Assembly: GCA_910585865.1 (NCBI GenBank)
Contig: CAJUGO010000015.1
Coordinates: forward strand, 1 to 45,135
Length of the DNA: 45,135 bases
Source: an uncultured Ruminococcus sp.
Lineage (GTDB): Bacteria > Bacillota > Clostridia > Oscillospirales > Acutalibacteraceae
Direction of reading: 5' to 3'
Part shown: piece by piece, positions 40,801-45,135 of the stretch
Numbering within the stretch: the stretch's first letter is position 1
Layout: every line of letters starts with the position of its first letter
The notes under the pieces: generated by a model
What the model was told of the DNA's origin: nothing
The model's input: only the letters and a program-made list of their open reading frames with translations
Databases searched by the model: none
Translations under genes and position numbers: made by a program

Positions 40801-42558
40801 TTACACTTTTTTAGGAAGTGCATATTTCTGCTTATATGATTTATAATCTGCATTATACTGAATATCATCAGAATTTTTAAGTTCGTGTAAATATTCGTGA
40901 GCATCATAACCGTTTCGGTTTGTCTCAATCACACCAATTGCAATATTTGAACAATGATCTGAGACACGTTCAATATTAGTGATAAGGTCAGAAAATACAA
41001 ATCCAAGCTCTATTGTACACTCACCGTTTGTGAGCCGTTCAATATGTGCTTCTTTAAGCTTGTCCCTTAATCTGTTAATAACCTGTTCAAGCGGTTCAAC
41101 TTTTGCTGCCAGCTTAACATCATTATTAATAAATGAAAGTGTCGCATTGTTAATTATTTCACGCAGAGCAGCCATCATAATTTCTATGCCCGCCTGAGCC
41201 TCTTTTGAAAATTTCATCTTTTTCTCATCTATCTCTTTTGCAACCTTGACAATGCTTACTGCATGGTCGCTTATTCGTTCAAAGTCGCCTATTGTATGAA
41301 GCACCAGATGAATAATTTTACTATCGCTTTCCGACAATTCTCTTGAACTTAGCTTAACAAGATATGTTGAAATAACATCTTCATATGAGTCAATCATATT
41401 CTCGTTATCCATAATTGTTGCGGCAGTTTCTTCATCGTAATTGCCGACAAGCTCCAGAGAACCAAGTAAAGTACCCTCTGAAAGTCTTGCCATTTTAATG
41501 CCCAGAGAATTTGCACGCTCTGTTGCAATTGCAGTGGTATTGAGAAAACGCTCATCAAGGAACGGATTTTCAAAATCCTCGTCTTTATCCCTAATAGTAA
41601 GGCACGCAAGCTTTTCAAGTACTCTGTTAAGCGGAAGAAGAAGTACAATTCCAAAAAGATTGAAAATTGTATGAATAATTGCAATATCGCCCTGATTAAC
41701 AGTATCATTCAGGAAACTGTAATTGACAAACATCATAGAACCGTAAAAAACAATACAGAAAAGCGTTACGCCTATAATATTATAATACAAATGAACAAAA
41801 GCAGCGCGTTTAGCATTCTTTTTTGCTCCCAGACAAGACAGAAGAGCGGTAATACAAGTACCTATGTTTTGACCCAGTATAATAGGAATAGCCATTGAAT
41901 AGGTTATTGTACCGGTTGCAGACAGCGCCTGCAAAATTCCGATAGAAGCACTTGAGCTTTGAATAATGGCAGTAAGCAGCATGCCTGCAAAAATACCAAA
42001 AACAGGATTATTAAATATTGTCAGAATACTTGCAAATACAGGATTATCCTTAAGCGGTTCAACAGCGGCACTCATCTGCTCCATACCGACCATAAGAACT
42101 GCAAAACCTATAAATATAGTAGCAAGGTTTCGTTTTTTCTCTGTTTTGAAAAACATCAATAAAATAATTCCGACAAAAGCAAAAATTGCCGAAAAAGATT
42201 CAGGTTTAAGAAGTTTCATTATGAAACTCTCTCCCTGTATGCCTGATAAACTTAATATCCACGATGTTACAGTAGTACCGAGATTTGCGCCGATTATTAC
42301 GCCTACGCCCTGTCTGAGTTTCATAATACCCGAGTTAATGAAACCAACAACCATAACTGTGGTTGCAGACGAAGACTGAATCACGGCAGTTACCGCAGTG
42401 CCCAGCAAAAATCCCTTGAAAGTGTTGTTAGTTAACTTTTCAAGGATTTTTTCAAGTTTTCCGCCGGAAAGTTTTTCAAGTCCGTCCCCCATTGTATTCA
42501 TTCCGTACAAAAATAACGCCAGTCCGCAAAGCAGACCCAGTATTGAGAATAAATCCAT
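40801..42558 (-). CDS. Na+/phosphate cotransporter family protein with PhoU-like C-terminus
   Basis: A 585-residue protein of the NptA/YjbB type. The membrane part (about 1-310) has two inverted repeats, each with the QSSSA substrate motif (AVIQSSSATTVMVVG and AIIQSSSASIGIL). The cytoplasmic C-terminal half (about 340-560) is made of two PhoU-like helical bundles with the E/D-rich motifs GDFERISDHAVSI and NIERVSDHCSNI. It moves inorganic phosphate with sodium, in uptake or efflux. A four-repeat PhoP box upstream and the adjacent phoPR genes link it to phosphate starvation control, favouring uptake. A GGGGAG site precedes the ATG. Confidence 0.92.
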   Translation of the reverse strand: MDLFSILGLLCGLALFLYGMNTMGDGLEKLSGGKLEKILEKLTNNTFKGFLLGTAVTAVIQSSSATTVMVVGFINSGIMKLRQGVGVIIGANLGTTVTSWILSLSGIQGESFIMKLLKPESFSAIFAFVGIILLMFFKTEKKRNLATIFIGFAVLMVGMEQMSAAVEPLKDNPVFASILTIFNNPVFGIFAGMLLTAIIQSSSASIGILQALSATGTITYSMAIPIILGQNIGTCITALLSCLGAKKNAKRAAFVHLYYNIIGVTLFCIVFYGSMMFVNYSFLNDTVNQGDIAIIHTIFNLFGIVLLLPLNRVLEKLACLTIRDKDEDFENPFLDERFLNTTAIATERANSLGIKMARLSEGTLLGSLELVGNYDEETAATIMDNENMIDSYEDVISTYLVKLSSRELSESDSKIIHLVLHTIGDFERISDHAVSIVKVAKEIDEKKMKFSKEAQAGIEIMMAALREIINNATLSFINNDVKLAAKVEPLEQVINRLRDKLKEAHIERLTNGECTIELGFVFSDLITNIERVSDHCSNIAIGVIETNRNGYDAHEYLHELKNSDDIQYNADYKSYKQKYALPKKV

Positions 42559-42589
42559 ATTTACATACTCCCCTTTACAGCATCAATCA

Positions 42590-42639
42590 TATATAAGTCA
42601 AGTAATGCCTTTGTCAATGAATTGTAAAAAGTATGTAAA
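42590..42639 (-). promoter_or_regulatory. PhoP box and promoter of the Na/Pi transporter
   Basis: On the minus strand four hexamers stand exactly 11 bp apart: TTTACA (42634-42639), TTTACA (42623-42628), TTGACA (42612-42617) and ATTACT (42601-42606). A -10 TATATA follows at 42590-42595. This is the pattern of the Bacillus Pho box (TTAACA-like repeats every 11 bp). Confidence 0.7.
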
Positions 42640-42741
42640 ATCATACAATTTCGTCAAAGAGAAATAAAACAATTATTAATCATAAAAATATATATCACTT
42701 TGTGCCAACTTGGGCTTTACAATTTATAACTAATACAAAAT

Positions 42742-42766
42742 AAACGGCAGCACGAAGCTGCCGTTT
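42742..42766 (-). terminator. Terminator downstream of phoR
   Basis: AAACGGCAGC (42742-42751) and GCTGCCGTTT (42757-42766) form a 10-bp stem with a short loop. It is the only clear signal in the gap 42640-42927 besides a weak ACTCAG/CTGAGT inverted repeat near 42828-42860. Confidence 0.65.
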
Positions 42767-42927
42767 TATAAAGAATATTATTTTACTGTATTAAAATCAA
42801 AGAGCCTTATGCAGTAAACCTCTATAACTCAGTAGTTCAAAAACTTTTTACATCTGAGTAATTCCAAAACAAATGTTTTCTGTGTTTTTAAATTATTCTA
42901 CAGGAATTATATAAAATTTAACTATAG

Positions 42928-44280
42928 TTAAAATTCAACAGTAAATACTGTCCCCGTTTCGTCACTTTCAAGAAATACCCTGCCGCCGTGACGTTCAGCA
43001 ATGTGCTTAACAATTGCAAGTCCAAGACCCGTACCACCTGTTTCTTTTGAACGGCTCTTGTCCACCCGGTAAAACCGTTCAAAAATTCGCTTATGGTGCT
43101 TTTCGGGAATTCCTATTCCGGTATCGGCAACCTTAACACAAGGATGTTCATCATCATCAGTTACTATTATTTTAACAGACCCAAACGGTTTATTGTATCG
43201 AATAGCATTGTCACAAAGATTATATATAAGCTCATAAATCTGATTTTTATCTCCGCTTATCACAGACTGAACAGCATCAATAGCTATTTTAACATTATGC
43301 TTCTCTGCATTTGAACGTAAATCTTCCACAACCTCATTTGCTATTAGAGATAGATCAACAGGGGCAAATGTTTCATCCGAAAAGCGCTCATCAAGCTGGG
43401 AAAGCTCCATAATGTCACTTATCAATGACAAAAGCCTGCCTGATTCCTTGTGTATCTTTTTGGCAAACCCTTGAATATCATCAGATTTTACAAGACCGCT
43501 TGCTATTATCTCAGCATAACCCGATATCGAAGTAAGGGGAGTTTTAAGCTCATGTGTTACGTTTGCAGTAAATTCCCTGCGCATTTTTTCTGCTTTCTTC
43601 TTAGCTGAAATATCAATTATAAGGCATATTACACCATTTTGTCTGTCGTTAGAATAAACCGGATTTGCTATAATCTGCAACGCCTTGCCCTTTATCGTTA
43701 CATCACCGCTTTTGCTTTCACCGCTGATTGCACTGTCAACACACTCGCTGACAACTTCATTGCATGAGTACTCATCAAGTGTTTCATAAAGTATCTTTTT
43801 ACTGCTTGACCCCAGCAGTTTTGATGCCGAGTTGTTACTCATCAGCACGTTTTTATCAAGATCTATTAAAATAAATCCTTCAGACATGTTATCAATAAGC
43901 GTTGCAATTTTATCCTTTTCAATCTGGAGTCTCTGGAACTGCTTTTTAATTTGCTTTTGCTGACTGCTGATAGTTTCAGCAAGCGGTATCAGCTCTTTAT
44001 AAAGATTTTCCTCAGGATTTTGCCTCATATTTTCAATAGGTTTAATTATCCTATGCGTGAAATATTTCGCCATAACCATACATATAGCAAATACAAACAG
44101 TATTGTTATCAGTATTCCCGGTAAAAACCGGATAAATGATTCCAAATTAAACATTACATTTTCTGCAATAACAAACCAAAAAGCGACTGTTAAAGAAACA
44201 GCCGTTAAAAGCACAGATACTATTGCCATTGCAAAAAAACTTTTATAAAGTATCTTACTAAGTTTCAATCTGTTATTCAC
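42928..44280 (-). CDS. phoR: Sensor histidine kinase PhoR
   Basis: A 450-residue membrane kinase. Two transmembrane helices (about 14-37 and 53-72) are joined by a loop of only about 15 residues, so there is no large external sensor domain. Then follow a HAMP-like segment, a PAS domain (about 122-225), HisKA with the phosphorylated His243 (NVTHELKTPLTS), and HATPase_c with N box CDNAIRYN, G1 DTGIGIP and G2 GGTGLGLAIVKH. It phosphorylates PhoP, whose gene overlaps the start by 8 bp. The name phoR is inferred from domain order and from the phosphate transporter beside it. Confidence 0.88.
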   Translation of the reverse strand: MNNRLKLSKILYKSFFAMAIVSVLLTAVSLTVAFWFVIAENVMFNLESFIRFLPGILITILFVFAICMVMAKYFTHRIIKPIENMRQNPEENLYKELIPLAETISSQQKQIKKQFQRLQIEKDKIATLIDNMSEGFILIDLDKNVLMSNNSASKLLGSSSKKILYETLDEYSCNEVVSECVDSAISGESKSGDVTIKGKALQIIANPVYSNDRQNGVICLIIDISAKKKAEKMRREFTANVTHELKTPLTSISGYAEIIASGLVKSDDIQGFAKKIHKESGRLLSLISDIMELSQLDERFSDETFAPVDLSLIANEVVEDLRSNAEKHNVKIAIDAVQSVISGDKNQIYELIYNLCDNAIRYNKPFGSVKIIVTDDDEHPCVKVADTGIGIPEKHHKRIFERFYRVDKSRSKETGGTGLGLAIVKHIAERHGGRVFLESDETGTVFTVEF

Positions 44281-44944
44281 CCGCCTTGTATCCTACATTT
44301 CGTACTGTTTTAATAAGATTTCCGCAATCACCAAGCTTTTGACGAAGAGTTGTAATATGCATATCAACCGTGCGGCTCTCTCCTTCAAAGTCATAGCCCC
44401 ATACATTTAAAATAATATTTTCTCTTGTAAGCGCCATGCCTTTATTCTTCAGAAGATACTTTAAAAGTTCATATTCCTTATATGTAAGACTGCATTCTTC
44501 ACTGTTACTCGTAACAATATGTTTTGAATCGTCAAAAACAATACCACCAAGTGTAACAATATCCTGTTTTGTTTCAAATGAGCACCTTCTAAGTATGGCA
44601 CGTACTCTCGAAATAAGTTCAAGCACTGAAAATGGTTTTGTAATATAGTCATCAGCTCCCATATCAAGTCCTTTAACTTTATCCATTTCGCTGCCCTTTG
44701 CAGTGACAAGAATTACAGGAACGGCTTTTGTTGCCGACTCGCTTCTAAGTCTTTCAAGCACTGAAAGTCCGTCAAAATCGGGAAGCATAACATCTAGTAT
44801 AACAAGATGAGGAATCTCTTCGGTGCATGCAGCAAAAAAGCTTTTACTCTCTGCAAAACTTTTAACCTCATATCCGCTGTTTTTCAGTGAATATGTTTCC
44901 AGCTCTCTAATATCTGCATCATCTTCAACTATATATATCAGCAT
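44273..44944 (-). CDS. phoP: Response regulator PhoP/PhoB, OmpR family
   Basis: A 223-residue two-domain regulator. The receiver (about 1-115) has the acidic pocket E7-D8-D9, phosphoacceptor D51 (VILDVMLPDFDG) and the Lys in DDYITKPFS. The C-terminal winged helix (about 128-222) shows LTYKEYELLKYLLKN, RENIILNVWGYDFEGESRTVDMHITTLRQKL and VRNVGYK. It probably binds the PhoP box at 42601-42639. It is the first gene of a leftward phoP-phoR pair. Confidence 0.9.
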   Translation of the reverse strand: MLIYIVEDDADIRELETYSLKNSGYEVKSFAESKSFFAACTEEIPHLVILDVMLPDFDGLSVLERLRSESATKAVPVILVTAKGSEMDKVKGLDMGADDYITKPFSVLELISRVRAILRRCSFETKQDIVTLGGIVFDDSKHIVTSNSEECSLTYKEYELLKYLLKNKGMALTRENIILNVWGYDFEGESRTVDMHITTLRQKLGDCGNLIKTVRNVGYKAGE

Positions 44945-44991
44945 TCAAAAAACCTCTGTTTCGATAATCTATTAAATATGTTATAATAATA

Positions 44992-45135
44992 TTGTGCGCA
45001 AGCACAATCAGGAACAACGCTCCTCAAAGCGACAGCTTTGGAAATTTGTATTTCAATGTTCTCTCAGGTGTCAAAATCTCTGATTTTGGTTACACCGTGA
45101 GGTTATTCTAATACGAAACATATCAACGCGGGCGA
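44992..45135 (+). ncRNA. Structured non-coding RNA candidate, cut by the window edge
   Basis: A run of hairpins fills this stretch: TTGTGC-GCAA-GCACAA (44992-45007, GNRA tetraloop), CAAAGC-GACA-GCTTTG (45025-45040), GAAAT-TTGT-ATTTC (45041-45054), and a 16-bp arm with two small bulges (45063-45101: CTCA, GGTGT, CAAAATC pairing with GATTTTG, ACACC, TGAG). A plus-strand -10 box TATAAT (44982-44987) stands before it. All frames are short. The tetraloop and promoter favour the plus strand. The family is unknown to me. Confidence 0.5.

Noticed and set aside
44994..45135. Start of a group II intron (GTGCG at 44994)
   Set aside because: The GTGCG is part of an immediate GCAA-loop hairpin, and no further domain I features or intron-encoded protein can be seen before the window ends. 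Not excluded, but not supported.
1..45135. CRISPR array or cas genes
   Set aside because: No regularly spaced direct repeats and no Cas-like protein found.

Overview
This window is about 45 kb of low-G+C DNA with Gram-positive (Firmicute) signals: strong GGAGG-type ribosome binding sites, sigma-A promoters, rho-independent terminators, a spoVT gene (endospore former), a DinR/LexA-type SOS box, a Bacillus-type Pho box, RqcH, WalJ and a DUF6514-like protein. Three complete secreted proteins with type I dockerin modules, plus one orphan dockerin, suggest a cellulosome- or amylosome-forming clostridial bacterium of the Oscillospiraceae/Ruminococcus kind. The species cannot be named from the sequence alone.

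Region 1 (1-2455) is the end of an integrated element. Two small leftward genes face an XRE-type repressor across a divergent promoter. Next come a tiny SOS-controlled gene, a structured region with a predicted small RNA, and a tyrosine integrase whose 3' end abuts the 3' end of tRNA-Leu(GAG). The rest of the element lies beyond the left edge.

Region 2 (2456-8152) is core chromosome: a secreted MBL-fold lipoprotein with a DUF3006 partner, then a marR/heterodimeric ABC exporter operon.

Region 3 (8281-11600) is an ECF sigma gene, a membrane anti-sigma-like gene and two dockerin proteins in one direction. An ECF-like promoter and a Shine-Dalgarno-sequestering hairpin lie in it.

Region 4 (11685-17178) holds yihY, an SDR, a methyltransferase and an RlmD-type rRNA methyltransferase as one leftward operon, followed by murC on the other strand.

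Region 5 (17193-26008) is more variable. It holds a third dockerin protein, an orphan dockerin remnant, a one-gene predicted restriction-modification enzyme (RecB-like nuclease motifs fused to an NPPY adenine methylase), spoVT, a Cache sensor without output domain, and a three-gene ABC-2 exporter.

Region 6 (26570-32645) is a DUF6514-like gene with a radical SAM protein, then the leftward group murA-crcB-walJ-rlmH-rqcH.

Region 7 (32675-45135) starts with a MITE-like element and an orphan promoter/operator. It continues with a metal-responsive ArsR/P1B-ATPase operon, the ilvB-ilvN-ilvC branched-chain amino acid operon, a lipoprotein, and a phosphate module (Na/Pi transporter, PhoR, PhoP). A four-repeat PhoP box lies upstream of the transporter. 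At the right edge a highly folded, apparently non-coding RNA begins and runs out of the window.

The best candidates for something undescribed are the small RNA and three-way junction in the integrase leader, the structured RNA at the right edge, the single-polypeptide R-M enzyme, and the sigma/anti-sigma/dockerin operon.
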